This document shows positions 9,530 to 18,701 of a DNA stretch of 32,110 nt, piece by piece. Position numbers and translations under genes: made by a program. The notes under the pieces were generated by a model. The model did no database searches. It was not told the origin of the DNA and saw nothing but the letters and a program-made list of their open reading frames with translations. The DNA comes from Chara braunii (Eukaryota > Streptophyta > Charophyceae > Charales > Characeae). Numbering within the stretch: position 1 is the first letter of the stretch; every line of letters begins with the position of its first letter. The DNA is taken from NCBI GenBank assembly GCA_003427395.1, contig BFEA01000029.1:3404392-3436501 (forward strand), in the 5' to 3' direction.

Positions 9530-10070
9530 GTTAGCACACAGAGGGGGTAAGAGACAGGGAGAACAAGGGGAGAGGGGAGGGGAGAGGGGAGGGGAGGGGA
9601 AGGAGGACGGAGAAGGAGTATCGGATTGAGCAAGGAAGTCGATCCGACCGACACAGGTTGAGGGAGGAGGAGCGTGACACATAGCACGGATTCCGAAGGG
9701 TAGAATCGGCCTAGCACACAGACGGAGTATGAGACAGGGAGAACGAGGGGAGAGGGGAGGGGAGGGCGGACGAAGGAGGCGTATCGGATTGAGCAAGGAA
9801 GGCGATCCCACCGACATAGGTTGAAGGAGGAGAGCACAGAAGGGTAAAGTCCGCCGACAACAGCGATAAAGAAGTGGAGAGAAAATTAAGCCCACAAACG
9901 GGGGGAGAGGGGAGGGGAGGGCGGACGGAGGAGGAGTATCGGATTGAGCAAGGAAGGCGATCCGACCGACACAGGTAGTGCGAGGAGGAGTGTAACACAT
10001 AGCACGGAAGGGGAAAGTCGACCGACAGCTGCGATAAGGAAGGGGCGAGAGGCCCACGTGGACTAATCAG
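9530..10070 (+). repeat. Purine-rich tandem array in LINE-B 5'UTR (about 3 units)
   Basis: Three degenerate units of roughly 155-180 bases occur in tandem. The anchor GTATCGGATTGAGCAAGGAA begins at 9618, 9781 and 9936. Each unit also has a GAGGGGAGAGGGGAGGGGAG tract, GATCC(G/C)ACCGACA and, in units 2 and 3, a GCGATAA(A/G)GAAG end. The array lies just inside the 5' boundary of LINE-B. Tandem 5'UTR monomers act as promoters in mouse L1; a similar role here is inference. Confidence 0.8.
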
Positions 10071-10327
10071 CAACCCCGGTAAAATTCATGTGGCTCATCA
10101 CCACGTGCCATCGAGGGAGAGCGTTCAACGGAGGTAAGCAAGAGGAACGACACAATCATCAATGAGCGGAAGGACACAGGGTGAAGATGGAGGAGAGTGA
10201 GAAGAACGGCGACATCCAAAAGTGCAAAAGGTGAATCCCTCCTTTCCTCCACCTACCTCTTCGTTCACCCCCCTCTACCATACCCTACCCCCTGGCCCAG
10301 TAAACCCCCATTGGCCATCTACGCAAA

Positions 10328-10330
<3 letters not shown>

Positions 10331-10372
<42 letters not shown>

Positions 10373-10386
10373 AAACAAAAACAAAC
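10331..10386 (+). repeat. (CAA)n microsatellite
   Basis: About 14 CAA units are followed by AAAAAC units, inside the LINE-B 5'UTR. The Asn- or Thr-rich open frames across it are repeat translation, not genes. Confidence 0.95.
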
Positions 10387-10542
10387 GTTCAATCTCATTC
10401 AAGCATATCAAAGAAAAGGTGGAGGAAAATAAAGAAAAGTAACATAATATCACACGAGTTAGGGGAAAATTACCGTGCATTTGGACAGAGAGGTAAGAGT
10501 TTCACAAAATCAAAGGAGAGGGCAAAAACGTGACATCACAGG

Positions 10543-11451
10543 GTGGAGGGATCTGGCATGGCCAGGCTCTCGAACAACCAGAAGAGGCGTAAAAGAGCAG
10601 AATCAATGCTCCTCTTCAGAGGAGCTATGAGACAGGCGGCCCTGAAGCTGTTGGCCACCCCTCCCATGAAACATCGATTAAACAAGGAGTCTCGACAAAG
10701 AAAGCAGGGCACGAGCGCGGAGAATGAGACACAGTCCACGGAGGTAAGGAGGACTTTGCCCCATTACAGACAGAAAAGGAAAAGGGGAACAAGAGTGAGG
10801 CACAGGAGGGACACAAAGAGGGAAACACGGAGCAGGCAAGCCAGTCTGAAGGGGAAAGCAACCAATCAAGGTTTAGCTGCAAGGCAAGAACAACAGCACC
10901 AACAACACCAACAACACCAACACATACTAGGTTGGGTGGATCACGCAGGAACAACTCAACAAGGGCAACTGCAGCAGCAGCCGCAGCACCAACAACATCA
11001 GCACAGTTTGGGCAGGGGGATTCACGTGGGAACAAAACAACAGGGCCTGCAGCCACACCTGAAAGAAGTAGTCACAAGGAAAGCAAAGGAAACGGAGAGC
11101 AATCAGGGGCAAACCCACCTAGAATGGAGAGCCAAAGCGGTCCAGGAGTGGCAGGACCGAACGGGACCCCCCCCCATTACCAGTCCATCACCGCATATCT
11201 ACCTACAGGAAGGAGGAAAGGGGCAAGTAGCAAAAGAGGCGGCAGGAGGGAGTAAAAGGAAAGACAAGGGGACACAACAAATGCTGAAGAATGAAGAGAG
11301 ATCACAGACTGAGGAGGGGAGGGATGAAAAGAGAACACAGGCTGAAGAGGGGGAGAAGGGGGAGAAGGGGGACAAGAAAAAGGAGCTTCTAACTGTTGCT
11401 TCCGACAACAACAGGCTCAGACGGGGGGGAAGGGGGAGGAGATTAGCTTGA
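10543..11451 (+). pseudogene. LINE-B ORF1 N-terminal part, Gln/His-rich, lacking the zinc knuckle
   Basis: An open frame of 302 codons starts at Met 10543. Its N-terminus carries RAESMLLFRGAMRQAALKLL, the counterpart of the LINE-A ORF1 motif LLYHGAMKQC. The DUF4283-like region and CCHC knuckle of LINE-A are not seen here. In their place lie an Arg-rich segment, a Gln/His-rich segment with a repeated block (HQQHQHILGWVDHAGTTQQG, then HQQHQHSLGRGIHVGTKQQG), and a Lys/Glu-rich tail with EKGEKGDKKK. The sequence then shifts frame into the following segment at about 11448. Either an internal replacement removed the RNA-binding part, or this subfamily uses basic low-complexity sequence instead. Confidence 0.65.
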
Positions 11452-12640
11452 GTGGGCGGGAGGCTGGTCCCAACCCCTTCAGGGACACCTTTGGCCCCGC
11501 CCCAATGGATGTAGAGCCATCTCCCCTTCCTTCCACACCGCCCCCGGACATAATAATGGAGGAGGTGCAGGAGCCTGCCGCCAAGGAGGCCCAACAAGAG
11601 CAACAAATTTCGGTGGAGCAAAAGTTGATTCAACTGGCGGATTGGCTCCTTAGTAGCTTGAAAGATAGATACGACCCGACAATGAGTTCTGGGACACCAC
11701 GTACCTGAACATCTTTCCTATTTTAGACAGTAATCCCAGTCTCAAAAGGGCGATGACGGAAGGCCTCCCCCCGGGGTTTTCATGGCCCGAAGTAGGTTCC
11801 CGGGTGTTGCACACCATGGCGGACATGTTGCTGTCCCCACCTCTAAACAATGAGACGAGTGAGACAACAGAGAACCAGGTGTCTAAGCCGGGGCAGAACT
11901 CTGAGAATGAACCCAGAGAGGAGAAGATCGTTGGCCAATTAAAAAAGAATGCTAGTCCCCAACAAGGGGAAAATAGCCAAGGGCCAGAAGATAGCCAAGG
12001 GCCAATAGACACAAGCAACAGCGTAGTTAAGGAACATGACAGTCAAGAACCACCAAGGAAAGCCCCTCCCGAGAGTCTCAGGCCAGAAACTGGCCCACTG
12101 CAGGAAAACGAGCCAGCAAAGAGGCGTCGACTGAGGCACTGTTTGGAGCAGGGAGGGGGGACAGGGATAATGAACGCAACAGGAGTTCCTCTAATCCCGG
12201 TGAGGAAGAAGAAAGGCTTATGGGAGGTGAGCCTCTACCCATCAGAAAAAGGAAAACAGGGAGGTGCAACATTGAAAGGGTGGTCGTCCTTCCAAAATTA
12301 TGACATTGAGGGGGAGCAGGTGTTCCAATTGGACCTAGAAAGATTAGTGGAGTCATAGTATGAGCCTGGGGCGGAAGTTAAGTGGGTGGCAAGGGAAGGA
12401 ACAATGCATATGGCACAGAGAGTAGCCTTCATTCGGTACAGTGAACGCAAAGAAGCCGGTTTGATTTGACTCTCCCACACAGAGCTCTTGGAAGTGTACC
12501 AAACAAGAATCAGGGGTAGCGCTTGTTGGAGGGCCCCGGAGGTAGTTCATTGCTTATGCTCAGTCCTCGAGCACAACTTCCTGCAGGACCCCTCTTCCCT
12601 TGATAAGGCAGATTGGGAGAAGTTGGCTAGCCATGAATAG
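11448..12640 (+). pseudogene. LINE-B ORF1 C-terminal part: single module copy and tail domain
   Basis: After the frame break at 11448 the coding sequence continues as FGPAPMDVEPSPLPSTPPP and then one copy of the ~70-residue module (11616-11840: LADWLLSSLKDRY, FWDTTYLN across a frameshift near 11700, NPSLKRAMTEGLPP, SWPEV). The frame 11753-12358 then carries an acidic, Gln/Pro-rich spacer, a basic cluster (AKRRRLRHCL) and the start of the tail domain (GVPLIPVRKKKG, LKGWSSFQNYDIEG). TAG at 12356-12358, TGA near 12468 and TAG near 12638 interrupt the rest of the tail. Module and tail are in the same frame here, showing that they form one ORF1 protein. Confidence 0.68.
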
Positions 12641-13309
12641 GTCTGGGGGGAGAGAGCAGCAACAGCGGACACGGGACTGGCAATCCACCCAAGGGAAGGA
12701 TGCACTGCTAGTCCTTTATGGAAAAGAGAAAACTTGGAACAGGGCAACTCAAGTGGCAGATTTGGACTTGCGCTCACTTAACGTGAACGGGCTGGCCTCG
12801 ACAAACCTGCAGAAACGGAAGGCGATAATGGAACAAATAAGGGAGGGGGGAGGAGACATTAGACTGACCTCATCTACATTCAAGAAACCCACCTCGCAAA
12901 CTCCCCGAAACACGTCAGAACTCACAACCAAACTTGACCTTACCAAAAAATTGGAGCCCATGCTCCGAGGCCGGGGTCGGCAGGGGTAGCGATTTGGATC
13001 CCCTCCGACTCCCAGGCGGANGTCATCTACTTCACAGTAGATGTGAGAGAGGGGAGATGGGTAGNTGTTCTCCTCGTGCTGGAAATAGAAGTAGTTTGCG
13101 TGGTCANCGTGTATGGCCCCAATGAAGNGGAACAACGAAAAATTTTCTTTTAACACATAAGGTCTCACCTACCACAAGGCATACCGACAATCATTGCAGG
13201 GGATTTCAATGCNGCGCCGGATCGCAGCCTTGACAGGTGGAGGGTCCCCTCCCCATGTCCTGCCTATATAGAGGAAGATGAAGGAATCATTCGCAAACTC
13301 TGCGAAGAA
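12633..13309 (+). pseudogene. LINE-B ORF2 endonuclease, N-terminal two thirds
   Basis: A Met at 12633 is a possible ORF2 start. The frame reads ADLDLRSLNVNGLAS, then shifts near 12870 into one encoding DLIYIQETHLANSP (catalytic Glu kept), VAIWIPSDSQ, VYGPNE and IIAGDFN-x-APDRSLDRW (catalytic Asp and Asn kept). An in-frame stop TAA occurs at about 13154. The sequence ends in the N-gap right after KLCEE, so the SRxD and DH motifs are not joined here; the DH part reappears at 14248. Five single undetermined bases (13021, 13065, 13107, 13128, 13213) fall in this stretch. Confidence 0.82.
12647..13309 (+). repeat. Left arm of mirror-image duplication around the gap
   Basis: This 663-base arm is the reverse complement of 13585-14247 (position x pairs with 26894 minus x). 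I see only three mismatches, at 12689, 12704 and 12774, all in the outer 130 bases. This arm is in the correct orientation for ORF2. Confidence 0.95.
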
Positions 13310-13584
13310 NNNNNNNNNNNNNNNNNNNNNNNNNNNNNNNNNNNNNNNNNNNNNNNNNNNNNNNNNNNNNNNNNNNNNNNNNNNNNNNNNNNNNNNNNNN
13401 NNNNNNNNNNNNNNNNNNNNNNNNNNNNNNNNNNNNNNNNNNNNNNNNNNNNNNNNNNNNNNNNNNNNNNNNNNNNNNNNNNNNNNNNNNNNNNNNNNNN
13501 NNNNNNNNNNNNNNNNNNNNNNNNNNNNNNNNNNNNNNNNNNNNNNNNNNNNNNNNNNNNNNNNNNNNNNNNNNNNNNNNNNNN
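13310..13584. other. Assembly gap (275 N)
   Basis: A run of undetermined bases lies exactly at the centre of the inverted duplication. Open frames called through it are meaningless. By comparison with LINE-A, only about 55 codons of endonuclease (from the LCE motif to SPHPSLDH) should separate 13309 from 14248. Confidence 0.98.
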
Positions 13585-14247
13585 TTCTTCGCAGAGTTTG
13601 CGAATGATTCCTTCATCTTCCTCTATATAGGCAGGACATGGGGAGGGGACCCTCCACCTGTCAAGGCTGCGATCCGGCGCNGCATTGAAATCCCCTGCAA
13701 TGATTGTCGGTATGCCTTGTGGTAGGTGAGACCTTATGTGTTAAAAGAAAATTTTTCGTTGTTCCNCTTCATTGGGGCCATACACGNTGACCACGCAAAC
13801 TACTTCTATTTCCAGCACGAGGAGAACANCTACCCATCTCCCCTCTCTCACATCTACTGTGAAGTAGATGACNTCCGCCTGGGAGTCGGAGGGGATCCAA
13901 ATCGCTACCCCTGCCGACCCCGGCCTCGGAGCATGGGCTCCAATTTTTTGGTAAGGTCAAGTTTGGTTGTGAGTTCTGACGTGTTTCGGGGAGTTTGCGA
14001 GGTGGGTTTCTTGAATGTAGATGAGGTCAGTCTAATGTCTCCTCCCCCCTCCCTTATTTGTTCCATTATCGCCTTCCGTTTCTGCAGGTTTGTCGAGGCC
14101 AGCCCGTTCACGTTAAGTGGGCGCAAGTCCAAATCTGCCACTTGAGTTGCCCTGTTCCAAGTTTTCTCTTTTCCATAAAGGACTAGCAGCGCATCCTTCC
14201 CTTGCGTGGATTGCCAGTCCCGTGTCCGCTGTTGCTGCTCTCTCCCC
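13585..14247 (-). repeat. Right arm of mirror-image duplication (probable misassembly)
   Basis: This is the reverse complement of 12647-13309, including the five single undetermined bases, mirrored at 13873, 13829, 13787, 13766 and 13681. It puts an inverted copy of the endonuclease inside ORF2, and the ORF2 sequence resumes exactly at its outer end. Mirrored ambiguity codes are expected from one piece of data used twice and not from biology. Confidence 0.93.
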
Positions 14248-14784
14248 ACGAGTCCATGGCCGGGAGCGGATCACAAGATGTGTGCAATATTACTCAGATT
14301 CTGCAAGAAACCAGATCAGGGTCCGAGCTTCTATAAGCTTAATACATATATCCTAAAAATGCACCAATTCCACACATGTCTCAAAGACGCATGGGAATAC
14401 TGGCGGTCTACAAGGGACCAACACGACTCATCCATAGCATGGTTTAACAACGGGTTGGCCTTCATAGCCAGAAAATGCAATGAATTTTCGAAAATACGTG
14501 CCAAAGAAAAATACGCTCAAGAAATTCATATTCGGGAGGAAATCCCCAACCTTGAACAGGAAAGCAGTCCGCCACTGCACTCTCAAACCCACACGGAACC
14601 AGTAAAATTACAAAGGCTTAAAAACCAGCTCTTAGAGTTTGCTCAGCAAAGATGGCAGGGAGTTCTCATTAGAGGCAAGCTAACCATGCACGCCATAGAG
14701 GGACAAATAGATGCAACCTTCTTCGCGCTCGCCCAAACAAGGGTCATAAGATCCACCATAGAGGGACTATATGATCCACTTTAA
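14248..14784 (+). pseudogene. LINE-B ORF2: end of endonuclease and linker
   Basis: The sequence resumes with SPWPGADHKMCAILLRFCKK, matching SPHPSLDH...FSFRK of LINE-A, so the catalytic Asp-His pair is present. PDQGPSFYKLN and the linker follow (WFNNGLAFIARKCNEFSK, RWQGVLIRGKLTM), in the same order as LINE-A at 4190-3654. The frame closes at TAA 14782-14784. The real open frame starts at 14248 and not at an internal Met. Confidence 0.8.
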
Positions 14785-16083
14785 ACATAGGAGGTCACCT
14801 CTTACTCCTTGGCCCATGGCCTGAAAGTGACCAGGGACTTTTATAAAGAATTTTTTTCATCCACCTTCGCCGGGGAATCAGAGCAAACCAGAGAACACAA
14901 TATTGAGGACTTCATGATCCCCCTCTCCCAAAGAATCTCGGCTGTACGACGAGAGTCCCTGGATAAACCACTATGAAAAGGTGAAATCTGGAACGCCCTC
15001 CTACAGATGGAGGAGGACAAAAACCCAAGAGTGGATGGGCTCCCCAAAAAATTATGTGAGGAGATGTGGTCCCCCATGTCGAAGGAATTGATGAAATTTT
15101 ATAGACAGATAAAGGTCTCAGGAGACATGGGGGATCTAACAGGTCAAGGAATTTTCACCCTACTGTATAAAAAAAAGGACAAAACGAACATAAAGAACTA
15201 TCGACCGATCACCCTCCTCACAAGGGTGGTGTACAAATTGTTGGCTAAGGCGATAACCAATAGGATGATATCGGTACTGGAGGAGATAATCCACCCCGCA
15301 CAAACCGGGTTTATGCACAACAGAAATATCCAAGACAATGTGTTACTGGTTAATGAATTAATCAAGTTATCGAGGTAGTCGCACCAAAACGCATCTATAG
15401 TATTCATTGATTTTAAAAAAGTCTATGACCATGTCAACTGGAAATTCATGGACAAGTGTCCGCAGAAAATGAACTTTGGCCCGGAATTTAGGGACTAGAT
15501 TATGATTCTCCAGCAAAATGCGACTACACGGGTACAGGTGAACGGACTCTTGATGCCTGAAATCGAACTTCAACGCTCGGTGCGGCAAGGTGACCCACTA
15601 GCCCCCTTCCTCTTCCTAGTGGTGATGGAAGCATTGACAGCTAACCCGAGAACTAACAAAAAAATCTATAGGCTACGACTGTCGGGCATCCCAGAGGAAG
15701 TCATACCTGTATATTCAATGTTTGTTGATGACCTTACAATAGTAGTCGAGGCTACCCAAAATAACATGGCGGAATTCCAAGCCTTAATGGAGCAGTTCAC
15801 CCTGGTGTCTAATATGTCGGTCAATTGGGGAAGCAAAACACAAGGTTGGTGGATTCACTTCCACGGTGTCCGCCCCCCGAAACAGCCCAAGATAGATTGG
15901 AGGCCTCTGGAAGAACAAATCAGAGTTTTGGGGGTGGCTCTTTCAGATCATGGACCACCAGCAGGAAACGACGAATGGATCACTAGGCCGACCCTGAAAA
16001 AAATGCAGAAATGGAGAAACAAGAACACATTCATTTTTGGGAGGGCCTTAATCATCAACAATGTGGTGTTGGCATCCATCTAG
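14785..16083 (+). pseudogene. LINE-B ORF2 reverse transcriptase with altered active-site box
   Basis: Fingers: LLQMEEDKNPRVDGLPKKLC (15001 on), then NIKNYRPITLLT and QTGFMHNRNIQDN. Palm: FIDFKKVYDHVNW, VRQGDPLAPFLF and MFVDDLTIV, followed by thumb sequence FGRALIINNVVLASI. The active-site box reads FVDD where LINE-A has the standard FADD, and the first catalytic box has KKVYDH where LINE-A has EKAYDH. Stops occur at 15376-15378, 15496-15498 and 16081-16083, where LINE-A has Gln, Trp and Trp. The stretch 14785-15000 is also interrupted. The enzyme cannot be made intact from this copy. Confidence 0.9.
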
Positions 16084-17159
16084 TACAAATCGGCCCTCTG
16101 GCGTCTGGGGAAGGGTAGCATCAAGAGCCTCAAAAAGCAACTGGTTGCATTTCTCTGGTGAGGGAATCACGAACAACAAAACGTGATCAGCAGGGTAACA
16201 TGGGACAAGCTGATCCAGCCTAAAACCAGGGGAGGACTGGGCTTGTTGGACCCCTCCCTACAAGTCACCGCTCTATCAATTCAATGGATTAAAAAACTGA
16301 TTGTCGGGGATAACCCCCTCCCATGGCGGGACCTGGCAATGGAATAAATCCGTAGACTCGCACCCAGAACTATTATCACAGTAAACCCGCTCACATGGCT
16401 TGAGGATCGGTACTGGACCATCCCTCCAGCCAATGCGTGCTGACAAGAGGAGGGGGAAAGAGGAGCGGCTAGACATGACTAGCAAAAGATAACTTTTTGG
16501 GCAACCTAATCACGAATTGGAGGAGGTTACCGATCCCTGATAGGCCTACCCCAGAACGAATGGAGGAGATCTTACGCCATCCCCTGTTTCCACGCCATCC
16601 CCTGTTTGGAAACAGGGCTATCACGGATAGGCAAGGAAGGGTATACGACAGCTCAGACCCCCACTGGGTTTCATGGGTCAGGCAGGGGATTTTCAGCGTA
16701 CGGGACATATGGGATGAGGTAAACAAAGATTGGAAAATGGCCCAACAACTCAGACCCTGCCTGCGTCATGCTCACAAGTTGGAGGATACACTGGACGAAT
16801 TACTATTTTCGATCCCCCTAGCCTGGGTGGTGACCCTGAGAAAGGGTAGGACATTACAAGAACAAGACTGGGTAGCAGTAAGGGTAAATGACTTCCCCTT
16901 GCAAATAGGCCCGGTGGTAGAGGCAAGACCGGATGGGGCAATGGTTAACCTTTTTGAAAGAAGAGGAGATGACACCTTGGGCCGGTACCACCCAGACGCG
17001 GTCCAGTGGCATGAGAAATCCAACGTCTACCGGATCCGGGTGCAGAGCCAGAAGGAAGGGAGGACCCAATTGCGAGCCTACCTACCAGAACCCCCCCTAT
17101 CCGAGTTGGCCATGGATCCTCTGGAATGACAATGGATAAGAGGACGTAATGGGCAACCA
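16084..17159 (+). pseudogene. LINE-B ORF2 connector region
   Basis: Sequence after the thumb begins YKSALWRL, aligned with YKSILWPL of LINE-A. It is broken by several stops up to about 16490, then runs open from 16497 to 17129 (NLITNWRRLPIPDRPTPER, IWDEVNKDWKMAQQLR, LAWVVTLRKGRTLQEQDWVA, RYHPDAVQWHEKSNVYRIRV). The last parts match the LINE-A connector at 2218-1835. It includes an internal 16-base direct repeat near 16577-16605 (CGCCATCCCCTGTTT... twice). There is no catalytic motif. Confidence 0.72.
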
Positions 17160-18067
17160 GTGCAACTCCTTGATTTAACAGTAAAAACCACCTACAAGAT
17201 GATCAGGCCCCGGGTGGATGTTCAAACAGAGGTGGGTGACAGACGGCAGAAACACATCAGCCTACATAGAGATCGAGTTAGAGGTCTGAAATGGTTTAGA
17301 GGGGTGAAAGACACACCGACAAAATTTGCCTCCCTACAGTGGCAAATCACTCACAAATGCCTCCCCACCAATAACTGGATCATTGACAGAACGAACCTGG
17401 AACAGAGAGGGGAGACTCTCCCATGGTGCAAATTCTGTAACGCAGGGTTCCCCGGACAAAGAATATGTGAAACAATAGAACACATCTTTCTATAATGCCT
17501 TGGGGCAGTCCTGCTGTGACGATGGTAGGACCGCATCTGGTCTCAATTGGGCACCGACGAGGAGTGGCCATGGAGATGAGAAGCTTTTCTCCTAGGAGAG
17601 TGGGGAAGACCACATGCATCCCACCTAGCCAGCAACCTTTTCTCCACGACCAGAAATGCGATGATCTGGACGTTGTGGTTAAGAAGGTATGTCTTCGACC
17701 TAGAAGGGGCCAGGATGGGGGAAGGGGAAGTGGCGGACACAGTAAAACAGTTTATTGAAACAAAAATAAGAATGCAATGGAAAAAAAATCAGGTTAAAAC
17801 GGAAATGATCTCACAAAATGCAGATATAACCAAGGAAATCCATAACTTCTGCGCAGAATGGCTGGGGGGGAAAGAGGGGGCAGGATGGCCTAGGTAGATT
17901 GGCCAGGGGAAAAGAGGGACGAGGAGGGACACAGGGACTTCACCAAGGATTTCAAGCTCAGGTTCCACGACTGGATCCAAGTCGACCCCAACATTCGGAT
18001 GAAGAGCCCTGAGGAATTCCCAGATATGTGTCCCCCGGCAGCCACAACAATCGTAGAAAGACAATGA
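17160..18067 (+). pseudogene. LINE-B ORF2 C-terminus: zf-RVT domain and conserved tail
   Basis: The frame 17160-17495 carries SLQWQITHKCLPTNNW, WCKFC and ETIEHIFL, then TAA exactly where LINE-A has Gln in HIFLQC. The last Cys of the zinc site follows the stop, so the domain is truncated by one mutation. Further on, 17661-17897 encodes MQWKKNQ... and AEWLGGKEGAGW, and after a break FKLRFHDWIQVDPNI and SPEEFPDMCPP, ending at TGA 18065-18067. The same tail ends LINE-A ORF2 at 827. Both copies thus support a longer ORF2 C-terminus than zf-RVT alone. Confidence 0.83.
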
Positions 18068-18615
18068 TACTGGCATCAGTAAGGAGGTCGGAGTGATCGT
18101 AGGGGGTTGGACCCTGCTCTTAGCAGATTATGCAAGCCCCATCCCATTGCGGCCTCTTTCAGATTTTCTTGATCTTTTCCTGCCGGCTGCGAACTCGATG
18201 GTCTAGACTCAATGGTATGTGGGAGCCTAAAAAAGGTCATTTATGGATGTAGGATGAAATCATCTCATCAATTTGTCTGTTTTTTCTGCTCATTTTTTAC
18301 TTGTAGGAGGAGGGAAGAGCTAGTTTGTAGCAACAAGGTTCTGGCGCCAGTTTCAGGGCGAAGAGGTTCCCTCTCTCTCCAATAGCCTACTCAATGAATC
18401 CCTTGGATCCCAGGGTAATCAATGCTGGCAGTAAACTCACACATTCCTATTTTGATACACTCCAAAATCATTTGTACATGGGACGCTGGACCCGTTTTCC
18501 AGCAGGTGCTGCTCCTCACCAATAGATGGAGCCTCTCCCCAGGTGTTAGTGATGTTTGCGCTTATCAGCATCACTAACACTGGCGGGGGGGTTTCAAAAA
18601 AAAAAAAAAAAAAAA
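18068..18615 (+). other. LINE-B 3'UTR, three potential hairpins and poly-A
   Basis: The segment lies between the ORF2 stop and the poly-A at 18596-18615. Hairpin a at 18485-18503 pairs GCTGGA/TCCAGC, hairpin b at 18511-18532 pairs GCTCC/GGAGC, and hairpin c at 18543-18580 has a perfect 12-bp stem (GTGTTAGTGATG/CATCACTAACAC) with a 14-base loop containing CTTATCAG. All three are matched in order in LINE-A at 109-12. TAATCAATGCTGGCAG at 18416 also matches LINE-A at 161-178. Confidence 0.8.
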
Positions 18616-18631
18616 GGGCTGCAACTATCAG
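18616..18631. repeat. Target-site duplication of LINE-B, right copy
   Basis: GGGCTGCAACTATCAG directly follows the poly-A and matches 9394-9409 at 14 of 16 positions. The host repeat S continues after it. Confidence 0.85.
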
Positions 18632-18701
18632 AGGTTAGGGTACCAGACCAAAATGGATGGTGGTGCCAACGAAAATGAGGCCCACGGAGATTCATTTTTT
18701 G

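Larger units (their letters stand above)
9410..18615 (+). mobile_element. LINE-B: full-length but decayed L1-type retrotransposon
   Basis: This is a second L1-type element, on the plus strand, head to head with LINE-A. In order: 5'UTR with a tandem array (9410-10542), ORF1 (10543-~12630), ORF2 (~12633-18067), a short 3'UTR and poly-A (18596-18615). It is framed by a 16-bp target-site duplication, and a related repeat at 9200-9310 shows the uninterrupted target. Protein similarity to LINE-A extends over most ORF1 and all ORF2 domains but is clearly diverged, so they are different subfamilies. It carries many in-frame stops. The true length is less than the 9.2 kb seen, because the endonuclease region contains an assembly gap and a mirror duplication (12647-14247). 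Confidence 0.92.

Noticed and set aside
9350-10057. 235-codon Pro/Ser/Leu-rich open frame on the minus strand
   Set aside because: It is the antisense of the purine-rich LINE-B 5'UTR array; stops are rare there because of base composition, and the protein merely repeats with the array.
10197-10533. Open frames with poly-Asn or poly-Thr on the plus strand
   Set aside because: They come from the (CAA)n microsatellite in the LINE-B leader and have no start or motif support.
13278-13616. Open frames of 109 codons on both strands across the N run
   Set aside because: They are translations of undetermined bases, and their identical ends result from the mirrored arms.
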